DNA from: Butyrivibrio sp.
Lineage (GTDB): Bacteria > Bacillota_A > Clostridia > Lachnospirales > Lachnospiraceae
NCBI GenBank assembly: GCA_017996845.1
Contig: JAGOGF010000045.1
Location: 1 to 16,995, forward strand
Length of the DNA: 16,995 nt
Reading direction: 5' to 3'
Below the pieces are notes generated by a model. That model saw nothing but the letters and a program-made list of their open reading frames with translations, was not told the origin of the DNA and made no database searches. Of the stretch, positions 1 through 7,174 are shown one piece after another. The translations under genes and the position numbers were made by a program. Numbering within the stretch: the stretch's first letter is position 1; each line of letters begins with the position of its first letter.

Positions 1-77
1 ACGAGGTTGATAGGCACAGTGTGTAAGTACCGTAAGGTATTCAGCTGATGTGTACTAATAGGTCGAGGGCTTGACCA
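1..77 (+). rRNA. rrl: 23S ribosomal RNA, 3' end (partial)
   Basis: The first bases match the conserved 3' terminal region of bacterial 23S rRNA: the stretch with GTAAGGTATTCAGCTGA, then GTGTACTAATAGGTCGAG, then the closing GGCTTGACC that pairs with the 5' end of the mature molecule. Only the last 77 or so bases are present; the rest lies upstream of the window. The exact mature end is set from the terminal GACCA and may be off by one or two bases. No 5S rRNA gene follows before the terminator at 143-171. Confidence 0.95.
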
Positions 78-142
78 AAATGGATAAAGAAGATGTAGAT
101 CTGAAAGTCAGTATTCGGTTTTGAAGGTATGAATCATACAAA

Positions 143-171
143 AAAGACTCTTATTGTAGGGTCTTTTTTAT
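143..171 (+). terminator. Intrinsic terminator of the rRNA operon
   Basis: AAAGACTC (143-150) pairs with GGGTCTTT (159-166), with one G-U pair, around an 8-base loop, and runs straight into a T tract. It lies about 65 bases after the 23S 3' end and so appears to end the rRNA transcript without a 5S gene. Confidence 0.85.
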
Positions 172-197
172 TTTATGTGTTTATTTGTTTGAAATTA

Positions 198-206
198 TGG
201 TATACT
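198..206 (+). promoter_or_regulatory. Putative extended -10 promoter for cheV
   Basis: TGGTATACT is a TGn extended -10 element (TATACT at 201-206). No good -35 hexamer sits at 16-18 bases upstream. Transcription would start near 213 and give a leader of about 95 bases before the cheV start. No sigma-28 type flagellar promoter was seen. The inference rests on motif match only. Confidence 0.45.
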
Positions 207-307
207 ATATCAAATTGGTACATTATTTTGGATTTTTTATTTAATATTTTATCATGTGATATTTGATGCATCAATTGCTCAATTATTTTCTTTACGAGGT
301 GAAAAGA

Positions 308-1216
308 ATGGAAACAAAGATATTGCTGGAAAATGGTACAAATGAGTTGGAAGTACTTGAGTTCAAGATTGATGAACATTGCTATGGTATTAATGTTGCA
401 AAAATTAAGGAAATTATCACTTACCAAAATGTTACACCAGTTCCAAATGCACATCCTAGTATTGAAGGTATTTTTATGCCGCGTGATACAATGATTACCG
501 CAATTGATCTTAGAAATTGCTTGCAGAGAGGCACTTCAAAACCTGGTGGATTATTTATTGTTACAAATTTTAATAAACTTGATATTGCATTTCATGTTGA
601 TTCAGTTGTTGGTATTCATAGAGTATCGTGGGCTGATATTATTAAACCAAATGCAACGATTTCAAAAACGGAAGAGAGTATTTCAACAGGTATAATAAAG
701 TTTGAAGATCGTTTGATTATTATTCTTGATTTTGAGAAAATTGTTTCAGACATTAATCCAAATACAGGATTGAATGTTGATTCACTTGAAGATATTGGGC
801 CAAGAACACGGAACGATGTTCCTATTGTTTTGGCAGAGGATTCACAGCTTTTGAATAAATTGATTGTAGAATCTCTTCATAAAGCTGGTTATGATAATGT
901 TCGTCATTTCGAAAATGGTAAGCTTGCATATGATTTCATTACAGAGTGTAAAAATAATAATCAGCTTGATAAAGTAAAATGTATTATAACTGATATTGAA
1001 ATGCCAATTATGGATGGGCATCGGCTGACAAAGCTTGTAAAAGGTGATGATGCTACAAAAGGTATTCCGCTTGTTATATTCTCATCACTTGTAAATGAAG
1101 AAATGAGAAGAAAGGGTGAGGCTTTAGGTGCTGATCGTCAGATGTCTAAGCCGGAAATTGGTAATCTTGTTTCAGTGATTGATGAGCTTGTTCATATCAA
1201 TGGCAGCAAGAATTAA
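308..1216 (+). CDS. cheV: Chemotaxis coupling protein CheV (CheW domain plus receiver domain)
   Basis: 302 residues, a normal length for CheV. Residues about 13-150 form a CheW-like domain that couples receptors to the CheA kinase (LEFKIDEHCYGINVAKIKEI at the start, then the RDTMITAIDLRN segment). Residues 171-297 form a response-regulator receiver domain: acidic pocket E177/D178, phosphoacceptor D229 in TDIEMPIMDG, switch serines S259/S260 and the conserved lysine K281 in SKPE, so the phosphorylation site looks intact. In Bacillus CheV acts in receptor adaptation, and the same role is inferred here. The start at 308 is chosen because GAGGTG (296-301) sits 6 bases upstream; an in-frame ATG at 263 lacks a ribosome binding site. 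The gene has its own promoter and terminator and no other che gene is in the window. Confidence 0.95.
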   Translation: METKILLENGTNELEVLEFKIDEHCYGINVAKIKEIITYQNVTPVPNAHPSIEGIFMPRDTMITAIDLRNCLQRGTSKPGGLFIVTNFNKLDIAFHVDSVVGIHRVSWADIIKPNATISKTEESISTGIIKFEDRLIIILDFEKIVSDINPNTGLNVDSLEDIGPRTRNDVPIVLAEDSQLLNKLIVESLHKAGYDNVRHFENGKLAYDFITECKNNNQLDKVKCIITDIEMPIMDGHRLTKLVKGDDATKGIPLVIFSSLVNEEMRRKGEALGADRQMSKPEIGNLVSVIDELVHINGSKN

Positions 1217-1229
1217 ATTGTATTTAAAA

Positions 1230-1295
1230 ACTCCCTTTGTAGATACGGTCGCTTATAGATTAATGGCTGTGTATATAAAGGGAGTATTTTATTTT
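1230..1295 (+). terminator. Long-stem terminator after cheV
   Basis: ACTCCCTTT (1230-1238) pairs perfectly with AAAGGGAGT (1277-1285), with a few more pairs possible inward, and is followed by ATTTTATTTT. The 38-base loop is longer than usual. It separates cheV from the Sir2-like gene, although read-through is possible because the next start is only 24 bases beyond. Confidence 0.7.
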
Positions 1296-1318
1296 GAAAG
1301 ATTGGGAGTATTGGAATT

Positions 1319-2137
1319 ATGTACGCACAATTGGCAAGCGCTGTTGAAACTGCCGAAATGGTTTTGATCGGAATAGGGGAAGAATGGAAGTATGGGTTTG
1401 ACACTATGTGGAAAGACCCATTGTATGCAGATGTATTGGAAAAAGCCGTTGATGAATATAAATGGATTATTCCTTATCTTGAATACGTATATATGCATGA
1501 TCATTCAACTTGTTATAATCAAAGTGCATATAATAAATTGTATGACTTGGTCAAGAATAAAAACTATTTTGTTATTTCAACTTGTTTAGATCGAAAAATA
1601 TATGAAAGTGGATTTTCAATGGAAAGGTGTGTATTTCCATGTGGAAGTTATGAGTATTTACAGTCTAGACAAAATAATTCAAATGAAATTGTGAAAGCAG
1701 TCGAATCTGATATATTTGTTTCTTTAATGTCTGATCTACATATGCTTTTGAATGGTAAAAAGAGAATATGTGATATAAATAAACCAATATTAAATGGTGA
1801 TGAAATGGTTTTTAATCAAAAGAGGCCGGAGTGGTTTGATGTGAACTATAACGAGATGGCATATATTGATCAATGGCAGGTATATACGAACTGGATTTCA
1901 AAATCATTAAATCATGAATTACTAATTTTAGAATTGGGAGTAGGTTTTGATTTCCCATCAGTTATCCGATGGCCATTTGAAAAAATTACTTTGTTAAATA
2001 AAAAAGCATACATGATACGTGTTCATGAGAAAATGTATCAACTTACGGCAGATATAAAAGATAAAGCTATTTCTGTTCCAATTGATTCCGTATCCTATAT
2101 TATGCAGGAGAAACATGAAGATGAAGTCAAAGAATGA
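1319..2137 (+). CDS. Degenerate Sir2-like (NAD-dependent deacetylase fold) protein
   Basis: 272 residues. The layout follows the Firmicutes Sir2-like family: an N-terminal helix and strand (AETAEMVLIGIG type, residues 7-20), a middle segment YFVISTCLDRKIYESGFSMERC (within 83-104), CGSYEYLQ (108-115), and the strongly typical LELGVGFDFPSVIRWPFEKI (204-223) near the C-terminus. Several signature positions are changed. The family's TTNxD reads STCLD (87-91), the following His is Arg (R92), the QGDYG-like block reads CGSYE, and the paired-cysteine zinc ribbon is reduced to a single Cys (C151). Loss of deacetylase activity is therefore inferred; NAD or ADP-ribose binding could remain. GGGAG at 1304-1308 supports the ATG at 1319, and an in-frame stop lies just upstream. 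The 3' end overlaps the next gene by 23 bp, suggesting coupled translation. Confidence 0.7.
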   Translation: MYAQLASAVETAEMVLIGIGEEWKYGFDTMWKDPLYADVLEKAVDEYKWIIPYLEYVYMHDHSTCYNQSAYNKLYDLVKNKNYFVISTCLDRKIYESGFSMERCVFPCGSYEYLQSRQNNSNEIVKAVESDIFVSLMSDLHMLLNGKKRICDINKPILNGDEMVFNQKRPEWFDVNYNEMAYIDQWQVYTNWISKSLNHELLILELGVGFDFPSVIRWPFEKITLLNKKAYMIRVHEKMYQLTADIKDKAISVPIDSVSYIMQEKHEDEVKE

Positions 2138-4922
2138 AGAATATCTTGATGAATTATTAAAATCTGTTACACATAAAAACGTGGATCACAACAGTATAGG
2201 TTCATCAAATGAAAATCATGCTATGAAGTCAGAATCAAGAAATCTTGAAAATATAATAAAAGATGCTGACAATTTTTCCAATGATGAAAATGAGGATTTT
2301 AGGGCAATTAATAAAATGTTGGCACAAGCTGATAACAATGAGATTATTGATGACAGCCTTGTACAGATATTGGATTCTCTTTCTGCGGATGATGGGATAG
2401 CAGCACCCAAGATTAAAGTAGGTGCGGATCCGGTGCTGTTTGATACAAGAGATGAAGAAGAACGCAAACTTGATGAAGCAATTGCAAATGCTGAACAGTT
2501 TTTTTCTGAGAAACCAGTAAGTACGGATGCATATGTTGAGCAGAAAGAATCTGAAGAAAAAAAAGATAGCTCCATTGAAAATGTAATGACAGATGTTTCG
2601 GAAGAAGTGAAGGATATCGATAAAGAGTTTTTACAGGAAGACAAAACAGAATGGATGTTGTCAGATGCCAAGGAAAATGTGTTAGACAACATATTATTGG
2701 ATCAACTTGGCACGAATGAATATTCAAAAGATAATGTGCCGGAAGACAGGAAAATACCAGATGGAGAAATAGAACGGCATGATATACAAGAATCAGAAGA
2801 AGATACAGAAGATGATAAATCGTTGGGACTGAGTTTTGTGAGTGATGAGTCTGAAAATATTTTAAATGGATCTGATATAAATCTTGATGATATGTTAGAA
2901 CAAATGGATTCATTTATAGAACAGTCTGAATCTGAAAATCAGTATATAAAAGAAATGGAAGAAAAAAGTGCTGGAAGAAATGTATTATCAAAAAGGGATG
3001 AGAGTGAAAAACTTCAGAGTATACAGCCGCAGGAAGAAAAACATACAACGTATGATTCTGATGAAAAGGTAGAAGAATCATTAGATGAAAATTTTAACTC
3101 GGATAACTCGGATAGTATACCTGAAATAGAAAGAAAGGATTTTGATTTAGAAAAAAAAGAGAATATAGAAGTTGAGGATATAGGAAATACAGGAAATGCA
3201 GGAAATACAGGAAATGCAGGAAATACAGGAAATGCAGGAAATGCAGGAAATGCAGGAAATACGGGGAATATAGGAGATATAGGAAATGCAGAAGAAGTAC
3301 AAGGTGCAGATACAATAGATAATACAACAAGAATAGAAAGTTCTGAAGAAACTGAGAAGGTTGGCAGATCAGATAACACAGAAAACATAGAAAATGTAAA
3401 ACAAAATGAAGACAGAATAAATACTATAGAGAAGACAGAAGAAACTGACAATATAGAAAAAAATGACAATGTAAAAGAGACAGATAGAAAAGAAAAAACG
3501 GTAAATATAGAAGATACGTTAAATGCAGAAAATACAGAAAATATAGAGAATACAGGAGATACAGAAAATACAGAAAACACAGGAGATACAGAAAATATTG
3601 GGAATATAGAAAATGCAAGAAATACAGCGGATATAAAAAAAACAAATAGTACAGAAAATATAAATAATATAGAAAAAAAGGATGGCGCTGAGGAGATAGA
3701 TAACAGTAAGGAAAATGATAATCAGGGTTTAAAATCAGAAGAAACAGATATTGCCGAGTTGGATGCATTGATGAACAGCTTGTCAGAAGATAATGTTGGT
3801 CAATTGGATGACAGAAAAAATGAAAAAACGGACGCATCAGAAGAAACTGAAGATGATTTGTTTAATGGGTTGACTGAAGATGAAGCAGAAGAAAATTCTG
3901 CAGAAAAAGGATTGGAAGAAGAAAACCCTGAGATTGGGAGTGATGAAGACAGTCTTGAAGGACAGTCATTGGAAGAGGCACTTGCAGAGCATATTGACGT
4001 GGCTGAGAATGCAGATGAAAATATCGAAACTGATTCCGAGACGGAAAAAGGACATAATAAAACTGGAAGAAAGAAAAGAAGTAAGACAACGGGTCCTTCT
4101 GGAGAAAAGAAAGAAGGTTTTTTTGTAAAGGTTTTTCATTCATTATTTGAATCGTTGGAACCGGAAGAAGAAACGACATTTGCAGAGAGTAATGAGTTAG
4201 CAAGTCTGTCTGCTGAAAATCAGCAGATATTGGATGAACTGGAAAAAGAAAAGAAAGCAGAGGGATCCGAGGGAAAAGAGAAAAAAGAAAAGGTTAAAAA
4301 GGAGAAAAAGGTCAAAGAAAAGAAACCTCCGAAACCTAAAAAAGAAAAGAAAGAAAAACCCAAAAAGGAACCCAAAGTTCCAAATCCGGAAGATCTGAAG
4401 CCATTAAAGAAAATTTCTCCTAAGAAAATCATTATTTCTTTTGTTTTTGCCATAACTTTTGGAGTATTTTTGATGCTTCCTTCCATAGTTTTACCGGAAA
4501 GAACAGTGGTTAGTGAGGCGGAGGCAAGCTATGCACAAGGGGACTATCTGACTGCATATAAAAATCTTTATGGGAAAACAAATCTTTCCGAAATGGATCG
4601 TGCGATTTATGAAAAGGCACGTGCAATCGCGAGAATGCAGCATTTTTATAAATCATATGTTACATATACCAGTATGAAAAAACCTGTCGAAGCTTTAAAC
4701 TCTCTGTTGAAGGGTGTTAGTCTTTATCCGGAGATTTTGAAGGAAGCACAGGCAACCGGTGATAATGTGGTTGAAAATGAAGTGAATAAAGCATATGATA
4801 ACATTAAATCGGCGCTGATGCAGACATATGGTATATCACCGGATCAATCAGAAAAGATTCTTGCACTGCAAGATGATACAGAATATACCATCCGCCTGCA
4901 TGAAATAGCAGGTGTACGTTGA
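2115..4922 (+). CDS. Large acidic, repeat-rich, single-span membrane protein of unknown function
   Basis: 935 residues, not recognised as a named family. Residues 1-650 are very acidic and low in complexity. Residues 357-392 are twelve Gly-Asn-X triplets, and a looser triplet pattern (ENT, ENI, GDT) continues to about residue 525. A Lys-rich stretch (about 710-757) precedes a single hydrophobic segment (about 772-794) and a C-terminal domain of about 140 residues starting with a TPR-like helix (SYAQGDYLTAYKNL). The positive-inside rule puts the long N-terminal part in the cytoplasm and the C-terminal domain outside. Short LD-type motifs recur: LDELLKSV (11-18), LVQILDSLS (82-90), LDDMLEQM (257-264), ELDALMNSLSED (548-559). 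Start: AGGAG at 2106-2110 could serve ATG 2115 or ATG 2121. The gene overlaps the Sir2-like gene and ends 51 bases before hisH. Coding is well supported by length and reading-frame overlap; function is unknown. Confidence 0.9.
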   Translation: MKMKSKNEEYLDELLKSVTHKNVDHNSIGSSNENHAMKSESRNLENIIKDADNFSNDENEDFRAINKMLAQADNNEIIDDSLVQILDSLSADDGIAAPKIKVGADPVLFDTRDEEERKLDEAIANAEQFFSEKPVSTDAYVEQKESEEKKDSSIENVMTDVSEEVKDIDKEFLQEDKTEWMLSDAKENVLDNILLDQLGTNEYSKDNVPEDRKIPDGEIERHDIQESEEDTEDDKSLGLSFVSDESENILNGSDINLDDMLEQMDSFIEQSESENQYIKEMEEKSAGRNVLSKRDESEKLQSIQPQEEKHTTYDSDEKVEESLDENFNSDNSDSIPEIERKDFDLEKKENIEVEDIGNTGNAGNTGNAGNTGNAGNAGNAGNTGNIGDIGNAEEVQGADTIDNTTRIESSEETEKVGRSDNTENIENVKQNEDRINTIEKTEETDNIEKNDNVKETDRKEKTVNIEDTLNAENTENIENTGDTENTENTGDTENIGNIENARNTADIKKTNSTENINNIEKKDGAEEIDNSKENDNQGLKSEETDIAELDALMNSLSEDNVGQLDDRKNEKTDASEETEDDLFNGLTEDEAEENSAEKGLEEENPEIGSDEDSLEGQSLEEALAEHIDVAENADENIETDSETEKGHNKTGRKKRSKTTGPSGEKKEGFFVKVFHSLFESLEPEEETTFAESNELASLSAENQQILDELEKEKKAEGSEGKEKKEKVKKEKKVKEKKPPKPKKEKKEKPKKEPKVPNPEDLKPLKKISPKKIIISFVFAITFGVFLMLPSIVLPERTVVSEAEASYAQGDYLTAYKNLYGKTNLSEMDRAIYEKARAIARMQHFYKSYVTYTSMKKPVEALNSLLKGVSLYPEILKEAQATGDNVVENEVNKAYDNIKSALMQTYGISPDQSEKILALQDDTEYTIRLHEIAGVR
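3183..3290 (+). repeat. 9-bp tandem repeats (GGAAATRCA) coding Gly-Asn-Thr/Ala
   Basis: Twelve in-frame 9-bp units, most of them GGAAATACA or GGAAATGCA, the last few slightly diverged (GGGAATATA, GGAGATATA). Because the unit is a multiple of three, copy-number change by slippage would lengthen or shorten the protein without a frameshift. Related but weaker 9-bp periodicity (GAAAATACA, GGAGATACA) continues at about 3520-3670 in the same gene. Confidence 0.9.
3520..3670 (+). repeat. Diverged 9-bp periodic stretch (Glu-Asn-Thr/Ile, Gly-Asp-Thr)
   Basis: Units of the type GAAAATACA, GAAAATATA and GGAGATACA follow each other in the same frame as the 3183-3290 array and code ENT, ENI and GDT triplets. 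The units are mixed and less regular, consistent with an older expansion of the same kind. Boundaries are approximate. Confidence 0.6.
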
Positions 4923-4961
4923 GCGCACGAAATAATCGGGAGAATGCGGAGCAGCGTGCGC
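4923..4961 (+). promoter_or_regulatory. GC-rich inverted repeat just before hisH
   Basis: GCGCACG (4923-4929) is the perfect reverse complement of CGTGCGC (4955-4961), with 25 bases between. It begins directly after the stop codon of the upstream gene and ends 12 bases before the hisH start, in otherwise AT-rich DNA. There is no T tract, so it is not a standard terminator. In RNA it would enclose the alternative ATG at 4944 in its loop. A role in hisH translation is only a possibility. Confidence 0.4.
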
Positions 4962-4973
4962 AGCAGTGGGAAG

Positions 4974-5579
4974 ATGGTAGCAATCATTGATTATGATGCA
5001 GGAAATATTAAGAGTGTAGAAAAAGCATTTGCGTTTCTTGGAAAAGATGTACGCGTTACAAGAAATCCGGAAGAAATATATCGGGCGGATCATGTTGTAT
5101 TACCGGGAGTTGGGTCATATGGTGATGCAATGCGGAAGTTGGATGAATATGATTTGTCGGATGTAATTCGCGAAGTTATAGTAAAAGAAATTCCATTTTT
5201 GGGAATATGCCTGGGTATGCAACTCCTGTTTGAGAGTAGTGAAGAATCAGAAGGGGTATGCGGCCTGGGCATTTTGCGTGGAAAAATTTTACGGATTCCG
5301 ACAGAAAATGGATGTAAAGTTCCGCAAATCGGATGGAACAGTTTACAGTATCCACATAAAGGAAGACTCTTTAATCATATTCCTGAGAATGCATATGTAT
5401 ATTTTGTTCATTCCTATTATCTTCATGCTACGGATCCGGAGATTGTCAGTGCAACGACAGAATATGGGGTTTGCATTGATGCTTCCATAGAATCAGGAAA
5501 TGTTTTTGCATGTCAGTTTCATCCTGAGAAAAGTTCAGAAGTGGGTATGCAGATTCTTACAAATTTTCTGGAGGTGTAA
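4974..5579 (+). CDS. hisH: Imidazole glycerol phosphate synthase, glutamine amidotransferase subunit HisH
   Basis: 201 residues, the usual length. HisH hydrolyses glutamine and passes ammonia to HisF in the fifth step of histidine synthesis. The class I amidotransferase triad is present: nucleophile C79 in LGICLGMQ, H183 and E185 in CQFHPEKS. The oxyanion loop PGVG (44-47) is also present. The start is placed at 4974 because family members begin with M-[VI]-AIIDYDAGN. A longer form from ATG 4944 would add ten basic residues (MRSSVRSSGK), and neither start has an ideally spaced ribosome binding site (GGGA at 4968-4971 is very close). The stop is 3 bases before hisF, whose binding site lies within the hisH end, so the two are translationally coupled. 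No other his genes are nearby. Confidence 0.95.
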   Translation: MVAIIDYDAGNIKSVEKAFAFLGKDVRVTRNPEEIYRADHVVLPGVGSYGDAMRKLDEYDLSDVIREVIVKEIPFLGICLGMQLLFESSEESEGVCGLGILRGKILRIPTENGCKVPQIGWNSLQYPHKGRLFNHIPENAYVYFVHSYYLHATDPEIVSATTEYGVCIDASIESGNVFACQFHPEKSSEVGMQILTNFLEV

Positions 5580-5582
5580 CAG

Positions 5583-6344
5583 ATGCTGACAAAAAGAATT
5601 ATTCCATGTTTGGATGTCAAAGATGGAAGGGTTGTAAAGGGTGTTAATTTCGTTGACTTAAAGGATGCGGGAGATCCGGTATCTGTTGGGGAAGCATATT
5701 CGAAGGCAGGTGCCGATGAACTTGTTTTCCTGGATATAACTGCTACCTCTGACGCAAGAAAAACAGTAGCAGATATGGTTCGCAAAGTAGCAGAAAAGGT
5801 TTTTATTCCATTTACAGTTGGTGGAGGGATTCGAACGGTTGAAGATTTCAGAGCGATGTTACGAGAAGGCGCAGATAAATGTGCAGTTAATTCTGCCGCT
5901 ATTAGCAGACCGGAGCTCATATCGGAAGCCGCCGATAAATTTGGAAGCCAGTGTGTTGTAGTAGCAATTGATGCAAGAAAAAGAAAAGATGGAAATGGAT
6001 GGAATGTATTTAAAAATGGGGGACGTATTGATACAGGAATTGATGTGGAGAAGTGGGCAGTACAAGCAGAGCATATGGGAGCGGGTGAAATCCTTCTGAC
6101 CAGTATGGACTGTGATGGAACAAAAGCTGGATATGATATTGAACTTACCAGAACGATTGCAGATAGTGTTGCAATTCCTGTAATAGCATCAGGAGGTGCA
6201 GGTACCTGTGCACATTTTTATGATGCTTTGATGTTTGGACATGCAGATGCAGTACTTGCAGCATCACTTTTTCATTATAAAGAACTTGAAATCAGAGAAG
6301 TAAAAGAATATCTAAAGAAAAGAAATCTGCCGGTGAGATACTGA
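5583..6344 (+). CDS. hisF: Imidazole glycerol phosphate synthase, cyclase subunit HisF
   Basis: 253 residues, the full length for HisF. It is a TIM barrel that uses ammonia from HisH to convert PRFAR to imidazole glycerol phosphate and AICAR, linking histidine and purine synthesis. The two catalytic aspartates are visible: D11 in [16 protein letters not shown] and D130 in VVVAIDARK. Phosphate-binding loops GGGIR (80-84) and ASGGAG (202-207) and the SMDCDGT segment (174-180) are in place. GGAGGTG (5570-5576) gives a strong ribosome binding site 6 bases before the ATG. ung follows after 36 bases, so hisH, hisF and ung may share a transcript. Confidence 0.97.
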   Translation: MLTKRIIPCLDVKDGRVVKGVNFVDLKDAGDPVSVGEAYSKAGADELVFLDITATSDARKTVADMVRKVAEKVFIPFTVGGGIRTVEDFRAMLREGADKCAVNSAAISRPELISEAADKFGSQCVVVAIDARKRKDGNGWNVFKNGGRIDTGIDVEKWAVQAEHMGAGEILLTSMDCDGTKAGYDIELTRTIADSVAIPVIASGGAGTCAHFYDALMFGHADAVLAASLFHYKELEIREVKEYLKKRNLPVRY

Positions 6345-6380
6345 CAAAGGCAGATATAAAGCAGCATAGGGAGAAAGAAA

Positions 6381-7058
6381 ATGGCAATGATATCAAATGA
6401 TTGGCTCGAGGCGGTTGGAGATGAATTTCACAAACCGTATTATGCCGGTTTATACAAATTTATACAGGAAGAATATAGAACACGTGTAGTGTATCCCCCG
6501 GCAGATGATATATTTAATGCATTTCATTTTACACCGCTTAAAGATGTCAAGGTACTGATTCTGGGGCAGGATCCATATCATGAAGAAGGACAGGCACACG
6601 GACTTGCTTTTTCTGTCTTGAACGGACAGGATGTCCCACCTTCATTGGTCAATATATATCAGGAACTTCATGATGACCTTGGATGCGGTATTCCTGATAA
6701 TGGTTATTTGAAAAAATGGGCAGATCAAGGGGTTTTGCTGTTAAATACAGTTTTGACCGTACGTGCACATCAGGCTAATTCTCATCAGGGAAAAGGATGG
6801 GAAGTGTTTACAGACGCAATCATTCAGGCGGTAAATGCACAGGACAGGCCTATTGTATGCATGTTGTGGGGAAGACCTGCGCAAAGTAAAAAACCAATGT
6901 TGACTAATCCGAAACACTTAATTCTGGAGGCTCCGCATCCAAGCCCGTTATCAGCTTACAGAGGATTTTTTGGCTGTAAGCACTTCAGTAAATGTAATGA
7001 TTATTTAATTAGTAATGGATTACAACCGATAGATTGGCAAATTGAAAATGTGAAATGA
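6381..7058 (+). CDS. ung: Uracil-DNA glycosylase (family 1)
   Basis: 225 residues, the normal length for bacterial Ung. It removes uracil from DNA after cytosine deamination or dUTP incorporation, the first step of base excision repair. Diagnostic motifs are all present: GQDPYH at 62-67 with the water-activating D64, N122 in LLLNTVLTVR (uracil recognition), and APHPSPLSAYRGFFG at 184-198 with catalytic H186 and the minor-groove leucine loop. AGGGAG (6368-6373) lies 7 bases before the ATG. It follows hisF by 36 bases and is probably cotranscribed with it. No clear terminator follows. Confidence 0.97.
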   Translation: MAMISNDWLEAVGDEFHKPYYAGLYKFIQEEYRTRVVYPPADDIFNAFHFTPLKDVKVLILGQDPYHEEGQAHGLAFSVLNGQDVPPSLVNIYQELHDDLGCGIPDNGYLKKWADQGVLLLNTVLTVRAHQANSHQGKGWEVFTDAIIQAVNAQDRPIVCMLWGRPAQSKKPMLTNPKHLILEAPHPSPLSAYRGFFGCKHFSKCNDYLISNGLQPIDWQIENVK

Positions 7059-7069
7059 TAAAAAATACT

Positions 7070-7107
7070 GTACTTTATCGCGGAAAAGTAGTAACTTAAT
7101 AAAGTGC
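7070..7107 (+). promoter_or_regulatory. Possible alternative RNA hairpins between ung and lysA
   Basis: GTACTTTAT (7070-7078) can pair with ATAAAGTGC (7099-7107), with one U-G pair. The same TACTTT (7071-7076) can instead pair with AAAGTA (7085-7090). The two pairings exclude each other. There is no T tract and no match to the lysine riboswitch core that I can recognise, so regulation of lysA is only a suggestion. Confidence 0.25.
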
Positions 7108-7174
7108 AATGACCCGCAGGTTAGAGCAGGTAGATATAAAGATCAATATTAGCCGGAAATAAAAAGGAGAATTT

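Noticed and set aside
173..454. Open frame of 93 codons on the - strand near the rRNA end
   Set aside because: Overlaps the cheV promoter and start, has no ribosome binding site and an unstructured Asn/Ile/Phe-rich composition.
3183..3290. CRISPR-like or collagen-like repeat
   Set aside because: Units are 9 bp with no spacers, so it is not CRISPR. The Gly-X-Y pattern lacks proline, is short, and the region is predicted cytoplasmic, so a collagen triple helix is unlikely.
3014..3580. Long open frames on the - strand opposite the repeat gene
   Set aside because: They mirror the low-complexity purine-rich coding strand, giving proteins made of Phe, Ser, Val, Pro or Leu, Tyr, His only. They have no ribosome binding site and no sensible composition.
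7059..7174. Lysine riboswitch upstream of lysA
   Set aside because: The gap is 116 bases, shorter than the L-box, and the conserved core elements were not found.
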